Origin: Sphingopyxis sp. H115
GTDB lineage: Bacteria > Pseudomonadota > Alphaproteobacteria > Sphingomonadales > Sphingomonadaceae
Assembly (NCBI RefSeq): GCF_001468465.1
Contig: NZ_LNSA01000022.1
Coordinates: 1 to 64,000, forward strand
DNA length: 64,000 nucleotides
Direction: 5' to 3'
Position 1 is the stretch's first letter, and each line of letters begins with the position of its first letter. The translations under genes and the position numbers were made by a program. This document shows positions 23,261 to 32,635 of the stretch, in pieces. Below the pieces are notes generated by a model. It saw only the letters and a list, made by a program, of their open reading frames with translations, was not told the DNA's origin and did no database searches.

Positions 23261-24496
23261 ATGTCGCTTACCCACATCCAGATTTCGAACGCTAAGCCCA
23301 AGGAAAAAGCCTATAAAATGGCTGACGCCGACGCCCTGTACCTCGTGGTCAGGCCGAGCGGCGCAAAAGTCTGGCGAATGAACTATCGCTATCTCGAACG
23401 GCAAAAGACGCTGTATTTCGGGTCGTGGCCCGATGTCGGCATCGCGTCCGCTCGGGAACTTCGCGACGAGGCGCGCAAGAAGCTTGTCGCCGGGCTTGAT
23501 CCCGCAGCGGAGAAGAAGGTCGCGCGGATCACCCAGAAGATCGCGCAGGACAATACGTTCAAGGCGATCGCCGAGGAATGGCTGGTGAAAATCGAACGAG
23601 AAGAGCGCGCGCCAGTCACGCTTCGGAAGGTGCGATGGCTCCTCGACATCGCCGAACCGATGATCGGCAGTCGCCCGATATCGAAACTCACCGCGCAGGA
23701 AATCCTGGCCGTTCTCCGTAAAGTCGAGGCGAACGGCCGATATGAAAGCGCGCGGCGCATGCGGAGCGTGATTAGCCGAGTGTTCCGCTACGCCATTGCG
23801 ACCGCAAGGGCCGACCGCGATCTGGCGGCCGATCTCCGTGGTGCGCTGATCACTCCGAAGGTGAAGCACCACGCCGCCATCACGGCCCCGAAGGAAGTCG
23901 GCGCGCTGCTCCGCGCGATCGATGGCTACGCTGGTCACGAGCTCACCGCGGTCGCGCTTCGATTGACGCCGCATCTTTTCGTCAGACCGGGCGAACTGCG
24001 CCAGGCAGAATGGGCGGAGATTGATTCCCATGATGCCGTCTGGTCGATCCCGGCAGAGAAGATGAAAATGCGCCGCTCGCTTTGCGTCCCCCTGTCACGG
24101 CAAGTTCTTGCGATGCTCGAAGAGCTCCACGCCCTTACCGGCCATGGGAGATACCTCTTTCCGTCCTTTCGGACGCCCCGCCGTTGCATGTCGGAGAATA
24201 CTGTCAGCGCCGCGCTTCGGCGGCTGGGCTACAGCCGTGAGGAGATGACGGCTCATGGATTCCGCGCGACGGCCGCCACTCTCCTCAATCAGATGGGAAT
24301 GTGGCACCCGGATGCGATCGAAAGGCAACTGGCACATCTCGATGCCAATGCGACGCGCCGGGTCTACACCCGCGGCGAATATTGGGACGAACGTGTTCGC
24401 ATGATGCAGCATTGGTCCGATTATCTCGACGAGCTGCGCGATGGGGCGCAAATTCTGCGCCCCGCCTTCGGCAAGAGTGCGACCTCGACCGCCTAG
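23261..24496 (+). CDS. P4-type tyrosine integrase
   Basis: 411-aa site-specific recombinase. The N-terminal DUF4102-type arm-binding domain (residues 1-90) includes ADADALYLVVRPSGAKVWRMNYR and the LYFGSWPDVGIASAR block. A core-binding domain follows (about 95-190). The catalytic domain shows R242 (LFVRPGELRQ), H332-x-x-R335 (AHGFRATAAT), H359 (QLAHLD) and Y369 (RVYTRGEYW). All active residues are present. It sits 174 bp after tRNA-Leu and is the probable enzyme that inserted the element there. The stop overlaps the convergent HTH gene by 3 bp. Confidence 0.95.
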   Translation: MSLTHIQISNAKPKEKAYKMADADALYLVVRPSGAKVWRMNYRYLERQKTLYFGSWPDVGIASARELRDEARKKLVAGLDPAAEKKVARITQKIAQDNTFKAIAEEWLVKIEREERAPVTLRKVRWLLDIAEPMIGSRPISKLTAQEILAVLRKVEANGRYESARRMRSVISRVFRYAIATARADRDLAADLRGALITPKVKHHAAITAPKEVGALLRAIDGYAGHELTAVALRLTPHLFVRPGELRQAEWAEIDSHDAVWSIPAEKMKMRRSLCVPLSRQVLAMLEELHALTGHGRYLFPSFRTPRRCMSENTVSAALRRLGYSREEMTAHGFRATAATLLNQMGMWHPDAIERQLAHLDANATRRVYTRGEYWDERVRMMQHWSDYLDELRDGAQILRPAFGKSATSTA

Positions 24497-24693
24497 CGGC
24501 CGATCAGGGCCTTGAGGCTCGTATAGAGGACCAGCGTGGACCGGCCGACTTTGACGACCTCAAGGTCGCCGGACACGATCAACTCGTAGATTCTTGACCG
24601 ACTGAGCCCTGTCAGTTCGACTGCGGTCGGAATCCGCACGGTCAATGGCTCCATGAAGACGATTTCGGACCGTGACAAATCGAGATCCTGCAT
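24493..24693 (-). CDS. Excisionase/AlpA-like HTH protein, 66 aa
   Basis: A single MerR-like helix-turn-helix (PTAVELTGLSRSRIYELI, residues 22-39) followed by a wing (GDLEVVKVGRSTLVLY). This is the HTH_17 architecture used by AlpA-type activators and excisionases of integrated elements. The start at 24693 is backed by an AAGGAAA ribosome site; the inner ATG at 24654 has none. It is convergent with the integrase. It probably controls integrase expression or direction of recombination. Confidence 0.8.
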   Translation of the reverse strand: MQDLDLSRSEIVFMEPLTVRIPTAVELTGLSRSRIYELIVSGDLEVVKVGRSTLVLYTSLKALIGR

Positions 24694-24916
24694 TTTCCTT
24701 GTCCTCGGGATGGATCAATGTCGCGAGCGCGGTTCCAACGCAGCATTCGCCATCGCAAGCGTGCCGGTTGCTACGCCACCTCACAATAATCAGGGCAGGA
24801 TCGTGCCGTTGAGCGGTGTCGCCGCGCCGCGTGACTTCGTCACCAGGTGGCCGCGAAAAGCACGGCAGGAGAGAGGGGGAGCTTGAGCGAAGTCTGATCT
24901 GATTGCGAGAATTCCA

Positions 24917-25834
24917 ATGTCTGTTGCCCTTTCGACTCTCCATGATTCCGAATTGGAGGCTGCCGGGGCCGCACTGGTCAGGGGCCTTGGCGGTTTCTGG
25001 CAGGGGTCGACTGGAATGTGTCGCTGCCCAGCCCACGATGACCGAACGCCGAGCCTATCGGTTCGCGTTGGCGACACCCGACTCTTGTTCAAATGCTTTG
25101 CCGGCTGCGACACGCGCGACGTGCTGCGCGCCATTCGGCGGCTCGATCCGAATGCCTTGGGCGCAAAGGGCAATGGAATCGCCAAGCAGTTCAAGCTCGA
25201 CCGATGGCTGCAAAAGCGCGCCTTCGATCTTTGGAGGGTCGGACGGCCGATAAATTGGACTATCGCCGAGACCTACCTACGCAATCGGTCGATTCACATC
25301 GCGCTCGACTCTTTGCGCTTCTGCGACCGAACTCCGCTCGGCAAGGGCAAGGCGGCACGGTTTCGCCCGGCGATGCTCGCCGCCGTTACCGACGATTCCG
25401 GTCTGCTCGCCGTCCAGAGGACCTTTCTCGATGCCCGCGGGCGGCGTGCACGCGACCTTCGCCATCCTCGACGCCTGCTAGGCAACCCCTGCGCCGGTGC
25501 TGTTCGGCTCGCTTCCGCCACCGAGACGCTTGGGATTGCCGAAGGTGTCGAGACAGCGGTTTCGGCGATGATTCTGCTCGGCATCCCGGTCTGGGCGACG
25601 CTCGGCAATGAACGCCTCCCCCATGTTGCCATCCCGAAATCCGTGAACCGCCTCATCCTGCTCCCCGACAATGACAATGCGGGACGCTTGGCCGTGCCGC
25701 TTGCAACCGAGGCCTATACGGCACCCGGGCGGCAGATCGGCACGATCTGGCCGTGGCACGGGCGGAACGACTGGAACGATGTCCTACGGGAAGGAGGGAA
25801 GGGGGTGGGGGACTGGCGGCGCCGAGTGGCCTGA
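24917..25834 (+). CDS. CHC2 zinc-finger / Toprim primase-like protein
   Basis: 305 aa. The N-terminal zinc finger uses C37, H40, C60 and C64 (CPAHDDRTPSLSV, KCFAGC), as in DnaG-type primases. A Toprim domain occupies about 205-290, with the acidic motifs IAEGVETA and LILLPDNDNAG. Proteins of this design are common on alphaproteobacterial plasmids and ICEs and probably prime or process element DNA. Its last 12 codons run into the G-rich leader of the next gene (GGKGVG is encoded by the repeat), so the C-terminus may have been extended by that element. Confidence 0.85.
   Translation: MSVALSTLHDSELEAAGAALVRGLGGFWQGSTGMCRCPAHDDRTPSLSVRVGDTRLLFKCFAGCDTRDVLRAIRRLDPNALGAKGNGIAKQFKLDRWLQKRAFDLWRVGRPINWTIAETYLRNRSIHIALDSLRFCDRTPLGKGKAARFRPAMLAAVTDDSGLLAVQRTFLDARGRRARDLRHPRRLLGNPCAGAVRLASATETLGIAEGVETAVSAMILLGIPVWATLGNERLPHVAIPKSVNRLILLPDNDNAGRLAVPLATEAYTAPGRQIGTIWPWHGRNDWNDVLREGGKGVGDWRRRVA
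25788..25822 (+). repeat. G-rich leader element, copy 1 (before the parB-like gene)
   Basis: The core GGAGGGAAGGGGGTGGGG starts at 25793. Including the GGG at 25788-25790 it has four runs of three or more G with loops of 5, 2 and 1 bases. It ends about 44 bp before the ATG at 25866 and lies inside the 3' end of the Toprim gene. Confidence 0.65.
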
Positions 25835-25865
25835 TGGTCGGGCCTCCGCCGCCAGGAGACGGACT

Positions 25866-27887
25866 ATGACATATCCGATCGTATACGCGCTTGCGCGTAA
25901 CTGCGTCGCTTCCCCGCTGAATGTCCGAACGGAAAGCGACTCCGACGCCGACGCCGAACTGGAAGCGATGATCGGCCAAGCCGGCTTCGTGCTCCAGAAC
26001 CTGATTGGCACCGCAATAAAACGCAAGAAGGACAGCTACAGCATTTTCGGCGGCGGCCGGCGTCTCGCGCGGGTTCATGCCCTGATCGAAAAGGGCCAGC
26101 TTCCCGAAGACTTCTGCGTGCCGGTTATGGTGATGCCGGACGCGAAAAACGCCATCGAGCTCAGCCTCGCTGAAAACCAGAAGCTGCCGATGACCGCCGC
26201 CGATGAATGCACGGCCTTCAAGAATATGATCGAGAAGGAAGGCAAAACCCCCGCGCAGGTTGCCGCGCGGTTCGGCAAGACCGAGCGTTTCGTGCTCGGG
26301 CGCGTTCGTCTCGCCGATCTTCACGAGACGATCTTCGAGGCGCTCCGCAAGGGCGACATCACGCTCGAGGTCGCCAAGGCCTATGGCAGCACGTCCGACA
26401 CCGTTCGTCAGGCCCGTGTGTTCGAGCAGTATCAGGACAGCTATTACGGGGACGACGTCTACACCATCCGGCGCGAGCTCGCCTCCGGCAGCTATCGCGG
26501 CGGTGACCCCAAGGCGCTGCTTGTCGGCCGCGAAGCTTATCTCGAAGCGGGCGGACGGATCGACTCCGACCTCTTCTCCGACAGCGCGTCCGAAAACTGG
26601 ATCGACGGTGACATACTCGACCGGCTGACGGATGAAAAACTCGCGGTCGAAGCCGAGGCTATCCGCGAACGTGAGGGTTTTGGCGAAATCCGTGCGCTGC
26701 CGACGACGCGCGTCTCCTACATCGAGCTTGACGGTCTGAGCCCGGTTCGCGGAGAGATTCCGCCACCCACGGCAGAGGATGAAGCGCGCTGCGCCGAGAT
26801 CGAGGCCGAAATGACCATCATCGGCGAAGCCGCGAACGAAAGCGACGACGGCATCACCGATGATGACGAACAGCGTTATCGCGATCTGGAATCCGAACTC
26901 CGTGAAATCCAGAATCGTCCGCCGGTGTTGTCCGATGACCAGAAGGCCTCGGCGCTCGCCTTCGTCGTCCTCGGTGAGGATGGCCAGCCCCGGGTTCATC
27001 ATCAGGTCTACCGAACCCCCGAAGCGATGAGCGAAACCGATGACTCGGACGATGACCGCGACGATGCGGCTCCTGGCGGAGCATCAGGCAAACCCGCGAT
27101 CAGCCAGCGGCTTGCTGACGAACTCGCAACGATGAAGGCGGAACTGCTCCGCGTCCATGTCGCCAGCGACCCGCGGTTCGCGCTCGATCTCGGGACGTTC
27201 GTGATGGTCGATGCCGCGCAGCGGCGTTACGGGGCGAGCGATCTCGCGAGCGAACTGAGGGCCGATGCGGCGCCGTCGCGCGTCATCGGGTTCGAGAGCG
27301 GCACGACGGCGGCCGAGGAATGGGCTAAGCTCGAAGCCGGACTCGATCGGAGCTGGATCGACCCCGATGCCGGTGTCACTGGCCGCTACGATGCCTTCTG
27401 TGCGCTTGGTGAGGAAGCACGCGCGGCATGGCTGGGTTGGGCGATCGCCCGTACGATCCACGCCGTGCCCGCCAAGACGACCGGCAGCGATTTCGTCGAC
27501 CATCTCGGCTGCAAGCTCGGGATCGATGTCGCCGCCTGGTGGCGACCGACCGCGAAGAATTACTTCAAGCGGCTCACCAAGACGACGATCCTCGACCTGT
27601 TCGCGGAAATTGGCGGCAGCGAACTCGGCCAACGCTATGGCGCGTCAAAGAAGGATCTCCTTGCATCCTCGGCCGAACAGCTCTTCGCGGGCAACATCAT
27701 CGTGGAAGCCGACGTCAAGGAAAAGGCGCTCGCCTGGCTTCCCGACGCGATGCGCTTCGAGCATCCCGTCGCTGCGCTGGCGAACGACGATGCCGACCTG
27801 GAGCCTGCTGATGCCGCCGAAATAACGTTCGACGACGAAGCGGTCGGTGATGGCGACGAGGACGAACCGATCGCCGACGCGGCCTGA
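25866..27887 (+). CDS. ParB/KorB-like DNA-binding protein, 673 aa
   Basis: The ParB N-terminal nuclease-type domain has the box GGGRRLARV (residues 62-70) and IELSLAENQKLPMTAADE. An HTH follows (TPAQVAARFGKTERFVLGRVRLADL, about 131-155). The remaining 450 residues hold acidic stretches and an unassigned C-terminal domain ending in an Asp/Glu-rich tail. Such large ParB-like proteins are typical of plasmids and ICEs and may work in partition, transcription control or DNA processing. No parA is nearby, so classical partition is unlikely. The start is set by AGGAGA six bases before ATG 25866. A strong terminator follows. Confidence 0.85.
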   Translation: MTYPIVYALARNCVASPLNVRTESDSDADAELEAMIGQAGFVLQNLIGTAIKRKKDSYSIFGGGRRLARVHALIEKGQLPEDFCVPVMVMPDAKNAIELSLAENQKLPMTAADECTAFKNMIEKEGKTPAQVAARFGKTERFVLGRVRLADLHETIFEALRKGDITLEVAKAYGSTSDTVRQARVFEQYQDSYYGDDVYTIRRELASGSYRGGDPKALLVGREAYLEAGGRIDSDLFSDSASENWIDGDILDRLTDEKLAVEAEAIREREGFGEIRALPTTRVSYIELDGLSPVRGEIPPPTAEDEARCAEIEAEMTIIGEAANESDDGITDDDEQRYRDLESELREIQNRPPVLSDDQKASALAFVVLGEDGQPRVHHQVYRTPEAMSETDDSDDDRDDAAPGGASGKPAISQRLADELATMKAELLRVHVASDPRFALDLGTFVMVDAAQRRYGASDLASELRADAAPSRVIGFESGTTAAEEWAKLEAGLDRSWIDPDAGVTGRYDAFCALGEEARAAWLGWAIARTIHAVPAKTTGSDFVDHLGCKLGIDVAAWWRPTAKNYFKRLTKTTILDLFAEIGGSELGQRYGASKKDLLASSAEQLFAGNIIVEADVKEKALAWLPDAMRFEHPVAALANDDADLEPADAAEITFDDEAVGDGDEDEPIADAA

Positions 27888-27909
27888 CCCGGCAAAGCCG
27901 ACCTCGATT

Positions 27910-27941
27910 GGGGCCGTGACCACGCGTCGCGGCCCCTTTTT
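27910..27941 (+). terminator. Rho-independent terminator after the parB-like gene
   Basis: GGGGCCGTGAC (27910-27920) pairs with GTCGCGGCCCC (27926-27936; one G-T pair) around a 5-base loop, followed by five T. It ends the parB transcript, so the next gene must have its own promoter in the 85 bp that follow. Confidence 0.85.
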
Positions 27942-27959
27942 CATGCCGCCTTCCACCCT

Positions 27960-27994
27960 GGAGGAGAGGGGGGAGGGCTGTGTGCGGCGGGGGC
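27960..27994 (+). repeat. G-rich leader element, copy 2 (before the methyltransferase-helicase gene)
   Basis: The purine tract GGAGGAGAGGGGGGAGGG is followed by a short spacer and GGCGGGGGC. It ends 33 bp before ATG 28027, just after the terminator at 27910-27941. Confidence 0.55.
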
Positions 27995-28026
27995 AGGTGC
28001 CCCGGAGCCCGTTCAGGAGATCTTCC

Positions 28027-31000
28027 ATGACCCTTCCGCTTCTCAATCTCGCCGAGACCCCTGATTCCAGCGCCCGGGAAAAGGCCGAGCGTCTTCACGG
28101 CGTAGCGCGGGCTCTGCAATCCCGGCTCGCCGACCCGCATTCGGTCACCCGTTCGCTGCTCAAAGGGCTCATGTCGGAGGCGTTCGGCGGATCCGATGCC
28201 GACGGACACTGGTCGATGCGCGACGCCTATGATGCGCTCGAAGCGGCGCAGGCTTCGAACATGTTGTCGCTCGGTGAAGACCAGAACCCGGACTGCCCGC
28301 CCGAAGATGCCTTCGCAGCCATTCTTGCATTCGAGAAGGCGCTACCAACGCAGACCTATCGCAGCGAGCATCAAGTCGAGATGCAACAGTTCAGCACGCC
28401 AGACGCGCTGGGCTGGCTAGCGACACGTGCAGCGGCGATTACGGCCGACGACCATGTGCTCGAACCGTCGGCGGGCATCGGCATGCTCGCCGCCCGCGCG
28501 ATCGCCACGGGCGCCTCCGTAACGCTCAACGAACGCGATGCCTGCCGCGCCGCACTGCTCGCTCTCGTGACGAACAGCGACGTCACCACACACGATGCCG
28601 AATTCATTCACGACCGGCTGCCGCCGGATGTCCGTCCGACCGTCGTCCTGATCAATCCGCCCTTCAGCCGTAGCGAAGGCCGCGGCGAGGATCGCCATGC
28701 CGGCGCTCGCCACCTTCGCTCCGCGCTCCTCCGTCTTGCCGACGGCGGACGCTGCGTTGCGATTATGTCGCCGGGATTCGCGCACGACGGCAGCGGTGCC
28801 CGCGGCTATGTCTCGGTCGCCGAGATCGGACGTCCGCGCGTTGAGATCACCATTCTCGGCCGCCCGTACGTCAAGCATGGCACCGGCATCGCCGTTCGGC
28901 TGATCGTCTTCGACAAGGGCTGGATCGGCGAGACCGAACGCCACACCGTCGACTCGATCGAGGCGGCGCTGCCCATCGTGCTCGCGCTCCCGCCGCGATT
29001 GGGATCGTCCGATGAGCCGCCCCCGGCCACCCCGGCGGTGATCCCGTTCCGTCCGGCGCTCAAATCCGGATCGGCATCGCTCTTTTCCGGGCTCGCGAGC
29101 CCCAAGGTCATCGCGCCGTCGCGGATCGCCGCGAAGGACGATCGCGCCGAGCCGCTTGCTTACTCGGTTCGCGACGCGCCGCTTCCGGTCGGCGATCCGG
29201 TCGGCATCTACGCTCCCTGGCGGCTTGCGCGCATCGATATACCGGGCGCGACGCCGCATCCGGACAATCTCGTGGAATCGCTTGCCATGGCGTCGGTGCT
29301 GCCGCCGATCCCGCGATATCGGCCGCTCTTCCAGAAGCGGGCAAGCAGCGCGCTGTCCGACGCCCAACTCGAAGCGATCATCTATGCTGGCGATGCCTTC
29401 TCGCGCGACCTGCCGGGCCGATTCGTGCCCAACGAGGCGGGCGACCAACTCCGCGAGGATGCCGACGGGCACGCCTATCGCATGGGTTTCTTCATCGGCG
29501 ACGGCACCGGCGTCGGCAAGGGCCGCGAGGGCGCCGCTATCATCCGCGACCAGTGGAACTGCGGCAACCGCCGCGCCGTCTGGATATCGAAGGGCGCGAC
29601 GCTCCTTGAAGACGCGCGCCGCGACTGGACCGCGCTCGGCGGCCTTCCGATCGACATCCAGCCGCTCGATGCCTTTCCGCTTGGGCAGTCGATCGGCATG
29701 GCGAGCGGCATCCTCTTCCTCACCTATGCGACGCTCCGCTCGCAGCGTCACGATCAATGCTCACGTCTCCAGCAGATCCTCCAATGGGCGGAAGGCACTT
29801 TCGAGGGCGTGATCCTGTTCGACGAATCCCATTCGATGGGCAATGCGGCGGGCACCAAAGACGAATATCGCCAGGCCAAGGGGTCTGAACAGGGATTGGC
29901 CGGAGTGCGCCTGCAGAACGCACTGCCGCGCGCCCGGGTGGTCTATGAATCGGCCACCGGCGCCACCAAGCCCGAGAATCTGAGTTATGCCTCGCGGCTC
30001 GGGCTTTGGGGGCCCGACACGGCCTTCGTGAACCGCGACGCTTTTCTCGCTGCGATGACCGACGGCGGTATCGCGGCGATGGAAATCGTCGCCCGCGACC
30101 TCAAGTCCATGGGTCTCTACACGGCGCGTGCGCTCAGTTTCGCCGGCGTAGAATATGACCCGCTCGAGCATCGGCTGACGCCCGACCAGATAGAGATCTA
30201 CGATGCCTATGCCGACGCCTGGGCGATCGTTCACCAGAACCTCGACGAGGTGCTGAAGGCGTCGAACATTGTCGACCGCATGTCGGGCGAGACGATGAAT
30301 GCCATGGCCAAGGGATCGGCGCTCAGCCGGTTCGAGAGCGCCAAGCAGCGCTTCTTCTCCCAAGTGCTGATCGCGATGAAAATGCCGACCGTCGTTCGTT
30401 CGATCGAGGAGGAGCTGGCAGCAGGCCATGTCGCCGTCGTGCAATTGACCAGCACGGCCGAGGCGATCCTCGAGCGCCGCCTTGCGGGCCTTTCGCCGGA
30501 CGAACGCGCCAACCTCGCGATCGACGTCTCGCCGCTCGATACGCTGATCGATTATCTGAAGACAGCCTTCCCGACGCGTCAGATGCGCGCCTTTCGCTCA
30601 TCCGACGGAGCATTGCGCTCCGAGCCGATGCACGATGGCGACGGCAATGCTGTCCTCTGCCAGGAAGCGGTCGAGGCGCGCGATAATCTGGTCGAAAGCC
30701 TCTGTTCGATGCCGCCGGTCCCGGCCGCGCTCGACTTCCTTATCGCGCATTTCGGAACCGACGCGGTCGCAGAAGTCACTGGCCGCAGCCGTCGCGTTGT
30801 CATTGACGGGCAAGGCCGACAGAAGCTCGAGCGCCGCAGCGCCAGTTCCAATATCGCCGAGACCGACGCCTTCATGTCAGGACGCAAGCCGATCCTCGTC
30901 TTCTCGGAAGCGGGCGGCACCGGGCGCTCCTATCACGCCGACCTGGATTGTCCGACCGCGAACAAGCGGCGCATCCATTTCCTGCTCGAACCGGGCTGGC

Positions 31001-32322
31001 GCGCCGACATCGCGATCCAGGGTCTCGGCCGCACGCATCGGACGTACCAGTGGAAGCCGCCGGTGTTCCGGCCGGTCACGACTACCTGCAAGGGCGAACG
31101 CCGCTTCATCAGCACCATCGCGCGCCGTCTCGATACCCTCGGCGCGCTCACGCGCGGCCAGCGTCAGACCGGCGGCCAGAATCTATTCGACCCCGCGGAT
31201 AATCTCGAAAGCAGCTATGCTCGCGAAGCGCTGACCCAATGGTATCATCTGCTCCATGCCGGCAAGCTCGCGAGCATCGGTCTCGAGAAGTTCCAGATTA
31301 TCACGGGCCTGAAGCTCGTCGACGAGAATGGAACCCTGCTCGACAAGCTGCCGCCGATCCAGCGCTGGCTGAACCGCATCCTCGCGCTACGCATCGCGAC
31401 CCAGGATGCCATTTTCGAGGAATATATGGGGCTCATCCAGGCCCGCGTCGACGCCGCTCGCGAGGCCGGCACGCTTGATCTTGGCGTCGAGGCGATCCGC
31501 GCCGAGCGTATCGTCGAGCTCTCGCAGCAGGTGCTGAGGGAGGATCCGGTATCCGGCGCCGAGACCCGGCTGCTCCGCCTCGAGCTTCACCTCAAACCGC
31601 GCGTCACGGGGTGGGCGCGCCTTGACAAGATCTGGGGCGGTTCCGCGGATGGCCGGTCTCTGCGGAACAGCCGTTCCGGGCGCGTCGCCCTTTGCGTTCC
31701 GTCCTGGTCGATCACCGACGACGACGGGAGGCCCGTCAAGATGATGGAGCTTGTCCGCCCGACAGGTTCGAACCGCATCCAGCTTGCCGGGCTCGCGCAC
31801 ACGCACTGGGAGGAGATCGACCGCAAGAGCTTCCAGAGCTTCTGGGAAGCCGAAGTGACCGAGGCGCTCGACAAGGTCGATATCGAGACGATCAGTGTCG
31901 CAACGGGTCTCCTGCTCCCCGTCTGGAACAAACTGCCGCAGGACGACGTTCGTGTCTGGCGGATCGACGACGCGGCGGGGACGTCGATCCTCGGCCGCAT
32001 CGTCATGCCCGGGGCGATCGAGAAGCTGCAATCGGCTTTCGGCCTCACTTCCTCGATCATGCTCACGCCTGGCGAACTGATCGAGGCTGCCCGGCATGGC
32101 GACGGCGCCTTGATCCCTGGGCTGCACGGCGCACGTCTCGTGTCGGCGATGGTGAACGACAGCCGCCGGATCGAGATCCGGGACTTCCGGCCTCAGGACC
32201 GCGAATGGCTGAAAGCGCGCGGCGCGTTCAGCGAGGTGATTGCATACAAGACCCGGCTCTTCCTCCCGGCGGGAAAGGCCGATGAAATCCTGAGCACCAT
32301 CATCGCCGAGCCGCCACAGTGA
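28027..32322 (+). CDS. DNA methyltransferase + Strawberry-notch helicase fusion (DarB-like)
   Basis: 1431 aa. The N-terminal N6-adenine methyltransferase-like domain has QFSTPDALGWLA (121-132), SAM motif EPSAGIGMLA (146-155) and the catalytic-type NPPF (210-213). The SF2 helicase core has Walker A GDGTGVGKGR (491-500), Walker B DESH (599-602) and motif VI GLGRTHRTYQ (about 999-1008); the C-terminal part is the Strawberry-notch helicase type. This pairing is known in P1 DarB and related 'polyvalent' proteins that protect incoming phage or plasmid DNA from restriction. The start at 28027 has AGGAGA at good spacing. All motifs are intact, so it is probably active. Confidence 0.9.
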   Translation: MTLPLLNLAETPDSSAREKAERLHGVARALQSRLADPHSVTRSLLKGLMSEAFGGSDADGHWSMRDAYDALEAAQASNMLSLGEDQNPDCPPEDAFAAILAFEKALPTQTYRSEHQVEMQQFSTPDALGWLATRAAAITADDHVLEPSAGIGMLAARAIATGASVTLNERDACRAALLALVTNSDVTTHDAEFIHDRLPPDVRPTVVLINPPFSRSEGRGEDRHAGARHLRSALLRLADGGRCVAIMSPGFAHDGSGARGYVSVAEIGRPRVEITILGRPYVKHGTGIAVRLIVFDKGWIGETERHTVDSIEAALPIVLALPPRLGSSDEPPPATPAVIPFRPALKSGSASLFSGLASPKVIAPSRIAAKDDRAEPLAYSVRDAPLPVGDPVGIYAPWRLARIDIPGATPHPDNLVESLAMASVLPPIPRYRPLFQKRASSALSDAQLEAIIYAGDAFSRDLPGRFVPNEAGDQLREDADGHAYRMGFFIGDGTGVGKGREGAAIIRDQWNCGNRRAVWISKGATLLEDARRDWTALGGLPIDIQPLDAFPLGQSIGMASGILFLTYATLRSQRHDQCSRLQQILQWAEGTFEGVILFDESHSMGNAAGTKDEYRQAKGSEQGLAGVRLQNALPRARVVYESATGATKPENLSYASRLGLWGPDTAFVNRDAFLAAMTDGGIAAMEIVARDLKSMGLYTARALSFAGVEYDPLEHRLTPDQIEIYDAYADAWAIVHQNLDEVLKASNIVDRMSGETMNAMAKGSALSRFESAKQRFFSQVLIAMKMPTVVRSIEEELAAGHVAVVQLTSTAEAILERRLAGLSPDERANLAIDVSPLDTLIDYLKTAFPTRQMRAFRSSDGALRSEPMHDGDGNAVLCQEAVEARDNLVESLCSMPPVPAALDFLIAHFGTDAVAEVTGRSRRVVIDGQGRQKLERRSASSNIAETDAFMSGRKPILVFSEAGGTGRSYHADLDCPTANKRRIHFLLEPGWRADIAIQGLGRTHRTYQWKPPVFRPVTTTCKGERRFISTIARRLDTLGALTRGQRQTGGQNLFDPADNLESSYAREALTQWYHLLHAGKLASIGLEKFQIITGLKLVDENGTLLDKLPPIQRWLNRILALRIATQDAIFEEYMGLIQARVDAAREAGTLDLGVEAIRAERIVELSQQVLREDPVSGAETRLLRLELHLKPRVTGWARLDKIWGGSADGRSLRNSRSGRVALCVPSWSITDDDGRPVKMMELVRPTGSNRIQLAGLAHTHWEEIDRKSFQSFWEAEVTEALDKVDIETISVATGLLLPVWNKLPQDDVRVWRIDDAAGTSILGRIVMPGAIEKLQSAFGLTSSIMLTPGELIEAARHGDGALIPGLHGARLVSAMVNDSRRIEIRDFRPQDREWLKARGAFSEVIAYKTRLFLPAGKADEILSTIIAEPPQ

Positions 32323-32329
32323 AATCGAA

Positions 32330-32346
32330 CCTCTCATAGGGAGAGG
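32330..32346 (+). terminator. Small hairpin after the methyltransferase-helicase gene
   Basis: CCTCTC (32330-32335) pairs with GAGAGG (32341-32346) around a 5-base loop, 8 bp after the stop. No T-run follows, so termination would be weak. Confidence 0.35.
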
Positions 32347-32349
32347 GTC

Positions 32350-32635
32350 ATGTCGCGGGCCTATGGGCAGGTCGACCGGCAGTTCGTCGACGGTTTCGAC
32401 ACCGCGATGCCCGTGCTGGAAGCCGGGCGAGCATGCCGCCCGCGACCTTGCCGACCGATTGCACCATATTCGAGCTTCTCGACGAGGGGGGACTTGCTGA
32501 ACTTGGCTCGTCAAACGCGGAACCTACGCGCCTCCATGCTCGCCCCGCGAAAGCAATTCTCCGGAGGAGGGAAGGGGGTGGAGCGGGGAGTGGCGGCGGA
32601 ATTGTCTGCCGACCACCAAGAAGATGGAGGTTCCC
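32350..32635 (+). other. Broken or overlapping small reading frames plus leader
   Basis: No single convincing gene. An ATG at 32350 starts MSRAYGQVDRQFVDGFDTAM and reads sensibly to about 32427. A one-base shift would continue it as EHAARDLADRLHHIRAS to a stop, suggesting a frameshifted gene of about 50 codons. A third frame from ATG 32433 (MPPATLPTDCTIFELLDEGG, 75 codons) is also protein-like. The last third is the G-rich leader copy 3. I cannot decide between a decayed gene and two short overlapping genes. Confidence 0.35.
32562..32600 (+). repeat. G-rich leader element, copy 3
   Basis: CGGAGGAGGGAAGGGGGTGG is followed by AGCGGGGAGTGGCGGCGGA. The central 15 bases are identical to copies 1 and 4. 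It ends 36 bp before ATG 32636. Confidence 0.65.

Noticed and set aside
22802-24031. N-terminal extension of the NAD(P)-binding protein to 722 aa
   Set aside because: The extension runs antisense through tRNA-Leu and the integrase; the family N-terminus starts at 22801.
25866-27887. Classical parAB partition locus
   Set aside because: There is a ParB-like protein but no ParA ATPase nearby, and no array of parS-like repeats was seen.
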